DNA of 64,000 bases from Flagellimonas okinawensis (GCF_029194005.1 NZ_JARFVA010000003.1:248001-312000); one strand, 5' to 3'. Counted from the first letter of the stretch, positions 17,105 to 26,268 are shown. The notes: generated by a model from the letters alone, not told the origin. Program-made: numbers and translations.

Positions 17105-18155
17105 GGTTTTTTGTTATATGTATAGAATTCAGCCCTCTCAAGAGGGCATTGTAGTCAAGGTCGAATGTCACGGTATCCCCCACTGTTAAATTTGCCTTAT
17201 TGTTATCCACCACAATATGATCGCTACTTGCCCCTAAAATGGTTACCTCTTGTTTTGGTACAATTCCGGAAACCAAAACATCCTGTTGGCCAATGCCCAA
17301 AATGGCCCTGCTCATTAATCCAATATCTTTAAAACAGGGGATTTCACCGTTCATGTTTTGATAGGCTTTACCATAAGGCATGGAAGGTTTTTGTTTTGCC
17401 TCTATTACCTCGGTCACAAGGGTAAATATATCCGTGAAAAGCCCAGGGATGGGTTCCCTGCAAAGTGCTTCCCTACCCAGAAAAATGGATTCGCCCAAAC
17501 GCAAACTGTTAATTCGGCCCAGTTTTTTTGACGATTTGAACCAACGGTAGTTTGCGGAGTTCCCCCCGGACACAATGTCCAGGCAAATATTGAACTTGTT
17601 TTCTAAATGTACAGCTATGGAGGATAGCTTGGCCATGTTATCAGGGTCAGGTGCTATTCCACCAAAACAGGCAAGGTTTGTGCCGATTCCCACCAAAACA
17701 ATTCCTTTCAAGCCAACCACTTCCCGTACTATATATTCCATTTCAGAAGGCATGATCCCTTCACGCAGATCTCCAAGTTCCACCATTAGGATCACTTTAT
17801 GGATACTATGATTTTTCAAGGCATGCTTTGAAAGTTCCTTGAGCACTATGAGTTCCGAATTCAAGCTGATATGGGCATGGGTGACCACTTTCTCCACTTG
17901 GCTGAGTGCGGGAGACCTCAGCAACATGTACTGTGCCCTTATACCGGCTTTACGCATTCTCAATATGTTATCCAATCTGGAGTCCGCAAGGATCTTGATG
18001 CCGTTGTCCACCAAGATCCCAGCGATGGTCGGATCTCCACCAATGACCTTGGTTACACCTATTATCTTGATGCCCTTGGAACCATATAGTGTTGTCAATT
18101 TTTGGACGTTATGTGCAATTTTCGCAGAATCGATATCTATTCTCGGAAGGTTCAA
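17070..18155 (-). CDS. Alanine/ornithine racemase family PLP enzyme
   Basis: 361 residues, fold-type III PLP enzyme. The PLP lysine is Lys36 in IIGVTKVIGG, followed by a TIM barrel (to about 235; SGGNSANYRW is a phosphate-binding stretch) and a C-terminal beta domain. It should interconvert D and L forms of an amino acid; the substrate cannot be read from sequence. It overlaps the DUF1611 gene by four bases (ATGA) and the dipeptidase by 35, so translation is coupled. Confidence 0.86.
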   Translation of the reverse strand: MNLPRIDIDSAKIAHNVQKLTTLYGSKGIKIIGVTKVIGGDPTIAGILVDNGIKILADSRLDNILRMRKAGIRAQYMLLRSPALSQVEKVVTHAHISLNSELIVLKELSKHALKNHSIHKVILMVELGDLREGIMPSEMEYIVREVVGLKGIVLVGIGTNLACFGGIAPDPDNMAKLSSIAVHLENKFNICLDIVSGGNSANYRWFKSSKKLGRINSLRLGESIFLGREALCREPIPGLFTDIFTLVTEVIEAKQKPSMPYGKAYQNMNGEIPCFKDIGLMSRAILGIGQQDVLVSGIVPKQEVTILGASSDHIVVDNNKANLTVGDTVTFDLDYNALLRGLNSIHITKNHVNYQKCQEVL

Positions 18156-19231
18156 ACGGATACCGATTCCCTTGCAAGCTCTGGAAATGTCCGGAGCAAT
18201 GCTTTTACCAATTTATCGCACCCATACTTCAAAACATCTGTGACGGGCAGATTAAATTCGGATTCATATCGCTTAATGAATTGGCTTATTTCGGCATTGT
18301 CCATCTTTTCATGATTAATGGTAATAGCTATGATTCTGGCCTTGGAGAACATCTCTATCATTTCAATCTCACCTACTAGCCCCAACATTGGAATTTTCGG
18401 ATAATCACAATAGCTTTTTCGCTTGGGGGGGTGTTGTAAAATAATGGCATCGGGCATTGCACCTCGCAATATGGCACTTGAAGAGGTAAATGCGGGATGG
18501 CTCAACGCCCCTTGCCCTTCCACTACAATGATATCAGGTTCCTCTTTCTCACAGGCATTCAGAATGGCATGCTCAACTTCCCCCGTGGCAAACCCAGAGG
18601 TCAGTACGTCCACTGCCACCCCATATTCGGAACCTTGGAGGAGGCCCGTTTGACCGGTGGTGACAAAAACGGCATTCAAGCCTTCATTCCGAAGCGCCTC
18701 CACCAAAAACAAGGCAGTGGTTCTTTTGCCGACCGCACAATCAGTTCCCATGACCGTTACGATCGGAACCTTTATGTATTGGATACGTCCTGTAAAATTG
18801 TGGAGGTTTTCACGTGCGGGGGGCTTTCGCACATCTTGGATGGCCACTCCATATTCATGGGTCATTTGGGCAAATTGCGGGTCATCATTGAAAAATTCGG
18901 GAAGACCGTTAACGATGTTCATCCCATTTTTGATAGCCGTAAAAATAACCTCTCTTTGTTCATTGCTTAAAAACGAAGCGAGTGGTGCGATACCATAGAT
19001 AAAGTATTTGGGGATCCTGCCCAATTCTTCCAATGCACTTTCAATGCTCTTAAAAATTGGAATTGCCCTTTTTACTCCATCAAGATACTCTCCTGCATCT
19101 TGTCCGGCTTTGGTACTGTCCACTACCCCAACAATGGTATACTTTTCCGATTGCCTAATGAGTCCATTGGCCACTTTACCGTCTATATTCCCAAATTCGT
19201 TTTCACAATAAACCAAAGCACTTTGTTTCAT
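18152..19231 (-). CDS. DgcN-like/DUF1611 protein (D-glutamate N-acetyltransferase family)
   Basis: 359 residues with the two DUF1611 parts: N-terminal Rossmann-like domain (1-150) and C-terminal P-loop domain with GTDCAVGKRTT at 162-172. In marine bacteria DgcN acetylates D-glutamate, after which an enolase-type epimerase (DgcA) converts N-acetyl-D-Glu to the L form. No DgcA gene is present here; a PLP racemase follows instead by 4-bp overlap. The start overlaps the end of the upstream SH3-like gene by four bases. Function as an N-acyltransferase for a D-amino acid is inferred from the family. Confidence 0.8.
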   Translation of the reverse strand: MKQSALVYCENEFGNIDGKVANGLIRQSEKYTIVGVVDSTKAGQDAGEYLDGVKRAIPIFKSIESALEELGRIPKYFIYGIAPLASFLSNEQREVIFTAIKNGMNIVNGLPEFFNDDPQFAQMTHEYGVAIQDVRKPPARENLHNFTGRIQYIKVPIVTVMGTDCAVGKRTTALFLVEALRNEGLNAVFVTTGQTGLLQGSEYGVAVDVLTSGFATGEVEHAILNACEKEEPDIIVVEGQGALSHPAFTSSSAILRGAMPDAIILQHPPKRKSYCDYPKIPMLGLVGEIEMIEMFSKARIIAITINHEKMDNAEISQFIKRYESEFNLPVTDVLKYGCDKLVKALLRTFPELARESVSV

Positions 19232-19491
19232 ACTATTTGTTGTTGATGTTTAACAATCGACAGATTGCCTGTATACGGCCTAAGCTCGCTATCGAAATAA
19301 ACCAGTTCATTTGCGGCAGTGTTGTTCTGGATGGCACAGTAATAGACCTTTCGGACATACAATCGTACAACAAGAATGACACAGGGCCTTACCTTGGCAA
19401 AAACGAGATCTCCTTTTTTGTATCTATTTTTCATGGTCTTCCTTCTTGGTCCCACTTGCTTTTGAATCTTTAAATTCATCAAAGTGTTCAT
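19228..19491 (-). CDS. Small SH3-like protein, partner of cupin
   Basis: 87 residues; the first 20 are weakly supported and translation could begin at the ATG giving MKNRYKKGD. The domain YKKGDLVFAK...RKVYYCAIQNN...ELVYFDSELRPY is clearly related to the C-terminal part of the gene at 39678-40202 (YKAGQTVYSS...NKIYYCYVKDS...EVYFERELSL). There it is fused to a cupin; here the cupin is the adjacent upstream gene with a four-base overlap. Probably a small beta-barrel protein. Function unknown. Confidence 0.65.
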   Translation of the reverse strand: MNTLMNLKIQKQVGPRRKTMKNRYKKGDLVFAKVRPCVILVVRLYVRKVYYCAIQNNTAANELVYFDSELRPYTGNLSIVKHQQQIV

Positions 19492-19820
19492 TCATTTTGG
19501 ATCGTGGCACAAATCATTTTGAACTTATGGTTTGCTTCAATGGAACTGGAAGTGTATGCAGGGATAAGTATTGAATCCCCACGCTGCATAAAAGTGGAAT
19601 TACCTTTTATGACCACCTCGGCCTTTCCTTCAATGATATGGATGAATCGAACAAAAGGGGATTCATTATGGGACAACACCTTGCCAAAATCAAATGCGAA
19701 TGCCTGTATGATACAGCTGTTCTGGACACTTATGTTTTTTACCACGATGGCATTGGAATTGAACTCCAGTATATCGGCTAGGTTAAATGTCTTGGATTCC
19801 TCAAACTCACCCTTTTCCAT
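19488..19820 (-). CDS. Cupin-domain protein, operon member
   Basis: 110 residues, single cupin domain (RFIHIIEGKAEVVIKGN, then MQRGDSILIPAYTSSSIEAN). The usual His metal ligands are mostly absent, so binding of a ligand rather than catalysis is likely. Related cupins are at 21755-22093 and in the fusion at 39678-40202. It is followed with a four-base overlap by the SH3-like gene, and heads the overlapping run SH3-DUF1611-racemase-dipeptidase. It could sense a ligand or gate that pathway. Confidence 0.75.
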   Translation of the reverse strand: MEKGEFEESKTFNLADILEFNSNAIVVKNISVQNSCIIQAFAFDFGKVLSHNESPFVRFIHIIEGKAEVVIKGNSTFMQRGDSILIPAYTSSSIEANHKFKMICATIQNE

Positions 19821-19851
19821 AATTAAACAATTTAATATTGGTCCCTTCCTG

Positions 19852-19968
19852 CTATTCCGACCTATTTTTGGCGTTGCGCTTGGCCTTTTTGGCCGCTTTT
19901 TTTTCTTTAGGGGTTTTTGAGGGCGGTGTTTTTCCTGACCTTGGCTTTCCTTCTTTTTCTTTTGACAT
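19852..19968 (-). CDS. Short Lys-rich protein at operon head
   Basis: 38 residues (MSKEKEGKPRSGKTPP..., then an AAKKAKRNAKN run), highly basic and probably disordered. The stop is 31 bases before the cupin start, on the same strand, so it could be the first gene of the operon. Low complexity makes coding status uncertain. A similar-sized Lys-rich ORF stands before the GT4 fusion gene at 27208. Confidence 0.4.
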   Translation of the reverse strand: MSKEKEGKPRSGKTPPSKTPKEKKAAKKAKRNAKNRSE

Positions 19969-20313
19969 GGATTATATTTTTAATTGATATGGAATATATA
20001 TTTTATTGTACGGCAAGGAGAAAAAGCATTGCCAAGTAGACGATGAAAAGGATAAGACATTTTCGCATCAGGGTATTGATTTAAAAGTGCTGGGCGCTAT
20101 CGTGTGCTTGGGATTTCATAAAGCCAAGACCATGGAGGCCATCGCCCTTTGGGGAGTTTGGAGCTGAGGTTGAAAAGGGCAGTGTTTTTTGGTTCCTGCC
20201 CTTTTCTGAGCCTCTGACAAAAATTCAGAAGCATTTACCGACCAATTAAACAAGTACTGTTGTTAAACTGAAAGTTTTCCCTTTTTCCGTGAATGCTTTC
20301 ATCTTCCTTGGCA
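19969..20313. other. Intergenic with one long hairpin
   Basis: Only the hairpin at 20172-20206 is supported. A 21-codon hydrophobic ORF (20003-20068, minus strand) was noticed but not called. Confidence 0.35.
20172..20206. terminator. Long hairpin, possible bidirectional terminator
   Basis: GAAAAGGGCAG (20172-20182) is complementary to CTGCCCTTTTC (20196-20206) around a 13-base loop. It lies between the small minus-strand gene at 20314-20448 and the Lys-rich/cupin operon. Stem ends in A/T runs on both sides. Confidence 0.45.
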
Positions 20314-20448
20314 TTAAATAAACCAGGGCAAATCCTTGTCCATTTTTTGTCCTTCCTTGATCTGCCCGTTTCTTCCATTATAAAACATGGGTCTAAAGAA
20401 ACGCCCGATCTTTTCAAGGGCCACATGTGCAAAATTTTTCTTTTTCAT
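20314..20448 (-). CDS. Possible small basic protein
   Basis: 44 residues from the ATG giving MKKKNFAHVALEKIGRFF. The frame is open further upstream but that part runs into non-coding DNA. Basic and amphipathic, no family recognised. It is followed by the hairpin at 20172-20206, which supports a short transcription unit. Confidence 0.35.
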   Translation of the reverse strand: MKKKNFAHVALEKIGRFFRPMFYNGRNGQIKEGQKMDKDLPWFI

Positions 20449-20984
20449 AGTGTATGATCGTTGCTGTTTAATTTTTTGATTAAAAACGAACAATACAAAG
20501 ATGGTGCATACATTTAGGGAGTCCACAACACAAATCTTTATAAATCTTACATATATCCTAGGTGGTGGAATCTGGATTACATTTTCCAAAACAAAATGAC
20601 CACAGACATAACCTGATCCCATAGGGTTCGAACCCATGACCGTTCCCTTCTCGAAAACCCGTGGTTGTACCTGGAGAAATTTGTAGCGCCCCTCAAATCC
20701 GATTTTTGGACACCCCTTTGTATTCATGGCTTAAAAAAGTGGAGTTTCCAATAAATTATCGTATATTCCATGGAACTCCATTTGGAAAGAAAGGGTCAGG
20801 TCAAAAATCTCATTTATCAGTGGATTTTCTGTTTCTTCATTTTACATGGCCCTATTGCTCTTATCAGCAGAAGGTACGTTGAAATTCGCTCCTGATGTTT
20901 GCATGATTCCCACAAAGGGTCATATAAAACACCCAGTAACGAACACATTGCTTCGCTTGCCCTAGAACTACAAACACAAAAACA
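20449..20984. other. Intergenic, contains a tRNA T-arm-like stretch
   Basis: On the minus strand 20639-20621 reads like a tRNA T-arm (ATGGG-TTCGAAC-CCTAT, with one wobble pair) but no acceptor or anticodon arm could be built. Nothing else was recognised. Confidence 0.3.
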
Positions 20985-21545
20985 ATGTTGCTATATATAA
21001 AATACATGGTAAGCCTGCGCTGTAAAATGGCAGTAAAGGAGGAACTCAAAAAACTCGGCATCCATTATGTCAATGTAGACCTTGGAACCATAGAGATCTT
21101 GGAAGATATCACCGATCTTCAAAGAGAGCAGTTACGTGAAAGCCTTATGAAATCCGGTCTCGAACTTCTTGACGACAATAGGAAGATCATCATTGAAAAA
21201 ATCAAGTCGGTGATCATCGAAATGATCCATTATTCTGATGAACTGCCCAAAGTGAACTACTCTGACTACATCAGCGAAAAATTGGGATATGACTATACCT
21301 ATTTGGCAAACACGTTTTCGGAAGTAAAGGGGATTACCATTCAGCAATTCATAATCATGAACAAAATAGAAAGGATAAAGGAACTTTTGTTGTATAATGA
21401 GTTGAACCTGACCGAAATATCCTATTTGCTGCATTACAGTAGTGTCTCACATTTATCGAACCAGTTTAAAAAAATCACGGGGCTGACCCCTTCCTACTAT
21501 AAAAAATTGAAAAAGAAACGCCTTAAGAACCTGGAGGACATCTGA
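20985..21545 (+). CDS. AraC-family regulator with HMA-like N-terminus
   Basis: 186 residues. The C-terminal AraC helix-turn-helix covers about 90-180 (YTYLANTFSEVKGITIQQF and LTEISYLLHYSSVSHLSNQF). The N-terminal 70 residues follow the Bacteroidota pattern of a small ferredoxin-like domain that starts IKNMVCxRC in relatives; here it reads IKYMVSLRC, so the first Cys is Ser. Start at 20985 keeps that motif; the internal ATG at 21006 would remove it. A transcription factor of unknown target; the cupin and stomatin genes follow on the same strand. Confidence 0.85.
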   Translation: MLLYIKYMVSLRCKMAVKEELKKLGIHYVNVDLGTIEILEDITDLQREQLRESLMKSGLELLDDNRKIIIEKIKSVIIEMIHYSDELPKVNYSDYISEKLGYDYTYLANTFSEVKGITIQQFIIMNKIERIKELLLYNELNLTEISYLLHYSSVSHLSNQFKKITGLTPSYYKKLKKKRLKNLEDI

Positions 21546-21754
21546 TCCTTTTTGGAAAAAGGAACATTATCCGGACAATATTCGCGGTCTACCACCGAAG
21601 CTACTCCTGCTCCTAAAAATCCCTTGATAAATGTGGGAAAACTGTAACTATTCCCGTTTCCCGTGTAATACATTATCCTTAGAAATGACGCACCTTTATT
21701 CAGGTGGCAGGAAGGAATAAAAACGCATAACCCTCCTCCCATAAAACTTTGGAT

Positions 21755-22093
21755 ATGGAAAATATAGAGGTCGAAAAATCAAAAGTCTTCATCATTGTCG
21801 AGATCATTGAATACGTTCCCAATGCAGTGGTCATCAAGACCATCATAAAAAAAACCACTGGAAATGTCACGGCGGTATCTTTTGACTCAGGTGAAAACCT
21901 AACGGAAAAAACATTGCCATTCGATACGTTCATCCAAATCATAGAGGGCAGGGCCGAAATCTTGATCGAAGGCCATTCGCATACCTTGGAGACCGGACAG
22001 GCCATTATCATCCCTGCCCACTCCAAAAATGTCATAAAGGCCAACGAACGGTTCAAAATGATCTCCACTATCATTAAAAGTGGTTATGAGTAG
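21755..22093 (+). CDS. Cupin-domain protein
   Basis: 112 residues starting at MENIEVEKSK; the apparent earlier start two codons upstream is TTG. Cupin core FIQIIEGRAEILIEGHSHTL and LETGQAIIIPAHSKN. Same subfamily as the cupins at 19488 and 39678, all sharing an N-terminal segment with PNA[VI] or SNAIV and a terminal RFKM[IS]S stretch. It stands 48 bp before the stomatin gene. Function unknown. Confidence 0.78.
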   Translation: MENIEVEKSKVFIIVEIIEYVPNAVVIKTIIKKTTGNVTAVSFDSGENLTEKTLPFDTFIQIIEGRAEILIEGHSHTLETGQAIIIPAHSKNVIKANERFKMISTIIKSGYE

Positions 22094-22141
22094 CCCCATC
22101 TTGAAAAAAGCCATCAACGAACAACATTAAACTAGTCTGAC

Positions 22142-23014
22142 ATGTATACGTATCCCATGATTATCGTTCCCGTATTGATCATCCTATTGATAGGGATTAA
22201 AATCGTTCGCCCCACCCAAAGGGGCCTGATAGAAAGATTGGGGAAATACTCAGGTTTTGCCGGTCCCGGTTTCCATTGGATCATCCCGATCGTTGACCGT
22301 ATGTTCATTGTCAACGTTACGGAGCAAATGGTGGATGCGGAGCCCCAAGAGATCATCACCAATGACAACCTGAATGCCAGCGTGGATGCCCAGGTATATT
22401 TTAGGGTAAAGGATGACGAAGAAAGTGTTAAGGGATCTATCTACAATGTAAACGATTATAGGTATCAAATCGTAAACCTTGCCCGTACAACGCTCAGGAA
22501 CATCATTGGTACCTTGACCTTAAAATCCGCCAATAGTGAGCGGGGAAAGATCAATGCGGACCTATATAAAACACTCCACACGGAGACCATGGGTTGGGGC
22601 ATTGAGATCGTGAGAACGGAGCTAAAAGAAATTGACCCACCCAAGGATGTACAGGAAACCATGAACAAAGTGGTAAAGGCGGAGAATGAAAAAATCGCGG
22701 CCGTGGATTCGGCCACAGCTGCGGAAACTGTGGCAGATGGTATAAAAAGGGCCAAAATAAAAGAAGCCGAAGGATATAAACGGGCCAAGATATTACACGC
22801 CGAGGGGGAGGCCGAAGCAATAAAGCTCGTGAACGAGGCGGCCGACAAGTTTTTTATCGGCAACGCTCAGATCCTTAGAAAGCTGCAAGCTGTGGAAACC
22901 TCCTTACAGACGAACACCAAAATAGTGGTTCCCACGGGCAGTGAACTGGTAAACATTATCGGTGAAATGGCCGGAGCGGTACTTCCGATCACCCAAAAAT
23001 CCAAAATGGAATAA
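22142..23014 (+). CDS. Stomatin/SPFH-domain membrane protein
   Basis: 290 residues: N-terminal membrane segment (about 4-20), band-7 domain (GLIERLGKYSGFAGPGFHW onward), then a KAEGEAEAIKLVNEA-type coiled coil and hydrophobic C-terminus. Slipin/stomatin type, which usually acts with NfeD in membrane microdomains; no NfeD is seen here. The following PIG-L gene starts 13 bp after the stop, so it is likely in the same transcript. Confidence 0.9.
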   Translation: MYTYPMIIVPVLIILLIGIKIVRPTQRGLIERLGKYSGFAGPGFHWIIPIVDRMFIVNVTEQMVDAEPQEIITNDNLNASVDAQVYFRVKDDEESVKGSIYNVNDYRYQIVNLARTTLRNIIGTLTLKSANSERGKINADLYKTLHTETMGWGIEIVRTELKEIDPPKDVQETMNKVVKAENEKIAAVDSATAAETVADGIKRAKIKEAEGYKRAKILHAEGEAEAIKLVNEAADKFFIGNAQILRKLQAVETSLQTNTKIVVPTGSELVNIIGEMAGAVLPITQKSKME

Positions 23015-23027
23015 ACCCGATAGTTCA

Positions 23028-23690
23028 ATGAAAGCACTCAAAACCATGGAGAAAAAGAACATCTTGGTGATCGTTGCACATCCCGACGACGAGACCTTGT
23101 GGTGCGGTGGCACCCTACTGATGTATCCAGGGCATCATTGGTTCATTGCCTGTCTATGCAGAAAAAATGACCGTGATCGCGGCCCAAAATTTAAAAAAGC
23201 CCTTGCCATTTATAACGCTGAGGGCTGTATGGGCGATCTGGACGATGGTGAGGAGCAAAGACCCTTGAACAAAAATATGGTAAAGAAGGCCATCTTGGAC
23301 CTACTTCCCGAACGGAAATTCGATCTTGTCCTAACGCACAGTCCTACAGGTGAATATACACGGCATTTGCGTCATGAAGAAATAGGAAGGGCCGTAATCG
23401 AATTGTGGAACGAACAAAAAATTTCCACGGATCAGTTATGGAACTTTGCCTTTGAAGACGGATACAGAAAATACTATCCCCAGGCGATAAAGGATGCAAA
23501 TATCCATCAAGCGCTTCCAAAAACCATTTGGAAGGAAAAGTACCGGATAATCACTGAGGTGTATGGATTTGAGAAAACAGGATTTGAAGCAAAGACAACA
23601 CCCAAGGAAGAGGCCTTCTGGAAATTTGAAAACCGGATAGATGCCCAAAAATGGCTGGAGCACGAGGGAATTCAACAGCAACCCACTTAA
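23028..23690 (+). CDS. PIG-L family deacetylase
   Basis: 220 residues. The zinc motif AHPDDE is at 17-22 and the second part HLRHEEIG downstream, as in N-acetylglucosaminyl deacetylases (MshB/BshB/PIG-L). Start at the ATG giving MKALKTMEKK; MEKK is an alternative. It should remove an N-acetyl group from a sugar moiety. The GT4 glycosyltransferase starts 10 bp downstream, so a glycoconjugate pathway (thiol-like or lipid-linked) is possible, but BshA/BshB identity is not supported. Confidence 0.86.
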   Translation: MKALKTMEKKNILVIVAHPDDETLWCGGTLLMYPGHHWFIACLCRKNDRDRGPKFKKALAIYNAEGCMGDLDDGEEQRPLNKNMVKKAILDLLPERKFDLVLTHSPTGEYTRHLRHEEIGRAVIELWNEQKISTDQLWNFAFEDGYRKYYPQAIKDANIHQALPKTIWKEKYRIITEVYGFEKTGFEAKTTPKEEAFWKFENRIDAQKWLEHEGIQQQPT

Positions 23691-23700
23691 GATTCAGGAA

Positions 23701-24843
23701 ATGAAAGTTCTGGTCCTTTACGATTATCCACCTTCTCCCGGTGGTCTTGCCACGCAGGGCGACCTGCTTTATCGTGGGCTTCTGGAACTTGGAGTGGACG
23801 CACATGCGGTCCATTTTGAGTCGGCACAGGAAAAAGAATGGTATTACAGATGGTTCGAGCCCGATGTGGTGGTGGGCATTGGTTATTGGGGCCATACTCC
23901 CCACTTGGTACTGCACCCCCAGCGCTATGGCATTGTGCCCATACCTTGGTTGGTTGCCGATGGTTACATTGCCAACTATCAAGAAGTCCTGAACGATCTG
24001 CCCCTGATCCTGGTAACTTCAAACTGGGTCAAGGAAATGTATGTAAGGGATGGCATCAAGGCCTCAACTATCGAGGTGTTGCCCGTTGGTTGTGATACCA
24101 CATCTTTTGTCCCTTTTGACAAAAATGACCCTAAAATTGTGGCGGTACGTGAATCATTGGGCATTCCCCCGGACCAATTAATGATCTTGACCGTTGGTGG
24201 TGATGCCGCTTCAAAAGGTGCCCAGGAGGTCATGCAGGCCCTGGCGATCATTGACGCCAAGGCCCCTGATTGGAAATATGTATGTAAAGTATGGCCACAA
24301 CCGAGGACCAAGGCCCAGAACCTCCTAGACCTGGAAATGGCCACCCATTTGGGCATTGAAAAGAATGTCACCTACGCCACCAATACCGTTTCCCGAAATT
24401 TCATGCCGTATCTCATTGGCGCATGTGATATTTATGCGGCCCCCTCACGTCTTGAAGGGTTCGGTATGCCCCAGGTGGAGGCGGGAGCTTGCGGAAAACC
24501 TGTCATAGGGATCAGGGCCATGGGAATGTTGGACACACTTTTACATGAAAAAACGGCCTTTCTCGCCGAGGTGGCACAAAAAATCGTTGTTAAGGAAGTG
24601 CTTTTGGGAAAAGAATCTGGCTATGAAAACAAACACAAAATCGTGTTCGATATTCCAAGAACGGTCGATTACCGGGCCAATGTGCAGGAAATTGCCAAGT
24701 ATATGCTCCTGCTCATGGGCAATGAACAACTACGGATAGCCATGGGCCGTGCGGCAAGGGAACATGTGGTGGAACATTTTGATTACAGGGTCGTGGCCAA
24801 AAAATTCATCCAAATAATACAGGATAAATTAGGTATTGTGTAA
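23701..24843 (+). CDS. Glycosyltransferase family 4
   Basis: 380 residues, GT-B fold. Glycine-rich N-terminus (LYDYPPSPGGLATQGDLL) and nucleotide-sugar motif SRLEGFGMPQVEAGACG near residue 250. Retaining transferase using a nucleotide sugar; acceptor unknown. Starts 10 bp after the PIG-L gene and ends 0 bases before the GH100-like gene, so the three form one operon with near-zero spacing. Confidence 0.92.
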   Translation: MKVLVLYDYPPSPGGLATQGDLLYRGLLELGVDAHAVHFESAQEKEWYYRWFEPDVVVGIGYWGHTPHLVLHPQRYGIVPIPWLVADGYIANYQEVLNDLPLILVTSNWVKEMYVRDGIKASTIEVLPVGCDTTSFVPFDKNDPKIVAVRESLGIPPDQLMILTVGGDAASKGAQEVMQALAIIDAKAPDWKYVCKVWPQPRTKAQNLLDLEMATHLGIEKNVTYATNTVSRNFMPYLIGACDIYAAPSRLEGFGMPQVEAGACGKPVIGIRAMGMLDTLLHEKTAFLAEVAQKIVVKEVLLGKESGYENKHKIVFDIPRTVDYRANVQEIAKYMLLLMGNEQLRIAMGRAAREHVVEHFDYRVVAKKFIQIIQDKLGIV

Positions 24844-26010
24844 ATGACCTCGGAAAACAAACAATTCATAAAATCCGCGGAAAGGGCCGCTCTGGAAGTG
24901 CTCCTGCACAATTCAAAGGGGCCGTTCCTTGATCTGCCGCGAACAGCCGGTTGGGGATATCCCGAACCCTATACCCGTGACCTTTTGGTTTCCGTCCTGG
25001 GGATTGCTGTAACGGACAATGCCGACCTTTTGCAAACTGTACGGCATGTTTTGCTCATCTTGGCCCAAAACCAATCCAAGCGGGGCCATATTCCCTCTCT
25101 GGTCCATGACAGGGAAGATCGGGGTGCCAGCGATACCACCCCCTTGTTTCTAATTGCTGTCGATATTTTCAGAAAAGTGGCCCAGGAACCTCATTTTTTG
25201 GAAACTGCCATCCGAAAGGCCCTTTTATGGATGGAGTATCAAAGTCCGTCCGACCGATGCATCGTGGCACATTTGCCCACCAGTGATTGGCGGGACGAGC
25301 AATGGGTGTTGGGCCATGGATTGTTTGTGAACACATTGGCGTACACCTATTTAAAACTGTACGGAAACACCAAGAGGGCCGAACAATTACGGCTCGAAAT
25401 GGAGCGACCAATCTTTTATCCGGATAAAATGAGCAACAAAGAACCTGAAGGACTGACCATTGACGGTCAACCCTATTACGCCCTATGGTCCTATAAGGTC
25501 TATAGTAGCGAGCGCTTCGATCTATTGGGCAACAGTATGGCCATCTTATCGGGTATGGCCTCACCATCAAGGGCAAAGGCCATAATCAAATGGATTGAAA
25601 CATCATGTTCTTCGATGAGAAAAACAAAGGAACTGTCCATTGACCTCTCCCCTAATTTTTTCCCTTTTATCCGCCCGGGCGATTCGGATTGGGTCCCTAG
25701 ATACGCTGGTTTCAACCAACCTGGAAATTACCACAATGGCGGTATATGGCCCTTTATAACCGGGTTTTACATTGCGGCCCTTGTGGCCAACAAAAACTAT
25801 GGTCTGGCGGAAAAAAAACTCTTGGCGTTGACCCGGCTTATCAAAAAAGCCAGGAACAAGGAACTTGAATTCGGTTTCAATGAATGGTACAAGGCCCAGG
25901 ACGGAAAACCCATGGGGCAGGACTGGCAGACCTGGAGCGCATCAAACTACTTATATGCGGCCCGATGTGTGGCAGAAAAAAGGACGCCTTTTTTTGACGT
26001 CCCAGGCTAA
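24844..26010 (+). CDS. GH100-like/amylo-alpha-1,6-glucosidase-type (alpha/alpha)6 protein
   Basis: 388 residues with the invertase/debranching-type helical barrel. Diagnostic stretches include DWRDEQWVLGHGLF (general acid Asp in the DWRDE-like motif) and NYHNGGIWPFITGFY. No signal peptide, thus cytoplasmic. Members split sucrose or alpha-glucosides, but many clustered with GT4 genes are uncharacterised. The ATG directly follows the GT4 stop. It probably trims or recycles the product of the adjacent transferases. Confidence 0.82.
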   Translation: MTSENKQFIKSAERAALEVLLHNSKGPFLDLPRTAGWGYPEPYTRDLLVSVLGIAVTDNADLLQTVRHVLLILAQNQSKRGHIPSLVHDREDRGASDTTPLFLIAVDIFRKVAQEPHFLETAIRKALLWMEYQSPSDRCIVAHLPTSDWRDEQWVLGHGLFVNTLAYTYLKLYGNTKRAEQLRLEMERPIFYPDKMSNKEPEGLTIDGQPYYALWSYKVYSSERFDLLGNSMAILSGMASPSRAKAIIKWIETSCSSMRKTKELSIDLSPNFFPFIRPGDSDWVPRYAGFNQPGNYHNGGIWPFITGFYIAALVANKNYGLAEKKLLALTRLIKKARNKELEFGFNEWYKAQDGKPMGQDWQTWSASNYLYAARCVAEKRTPFFDVPG

Positions 26011-26268
26011 TGGTCATAAAAAGAAGGCACCTTATTAATGGGGTCCAACCGCCATTAAGGACAAAACAGTACATTTATTGTTCCCTTGATAAATCATACA
26101 TCTTGTTTCCTTATACGGCCTTTATCACTTTTCAAATACCTTCCATATCACTTGATCGACCAAAGCATTACCGTAATTTCCTTCCAATTTGCTTTTTATA
26201 TCCCAGACGTTCTGCATGTCCCGTGCCCTATGATCTTCCACATCCATTTATGCAATGCCTTTGCATGA

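Noticed and set aside
20003..20068. 21-codon hydrophobic minus-strand ORF
   Set aside because: Could be a tiny membrane peptide, but nothing besides hydrophobicity supports it.
23028..24843. PIG-L plus GT4 as bacillithiol genes bshB-bshA
   Set aside because: Family-level likeness only; lengths and motifs do not identify them as BshA/BshB, and the GH genes indicate another pathway.
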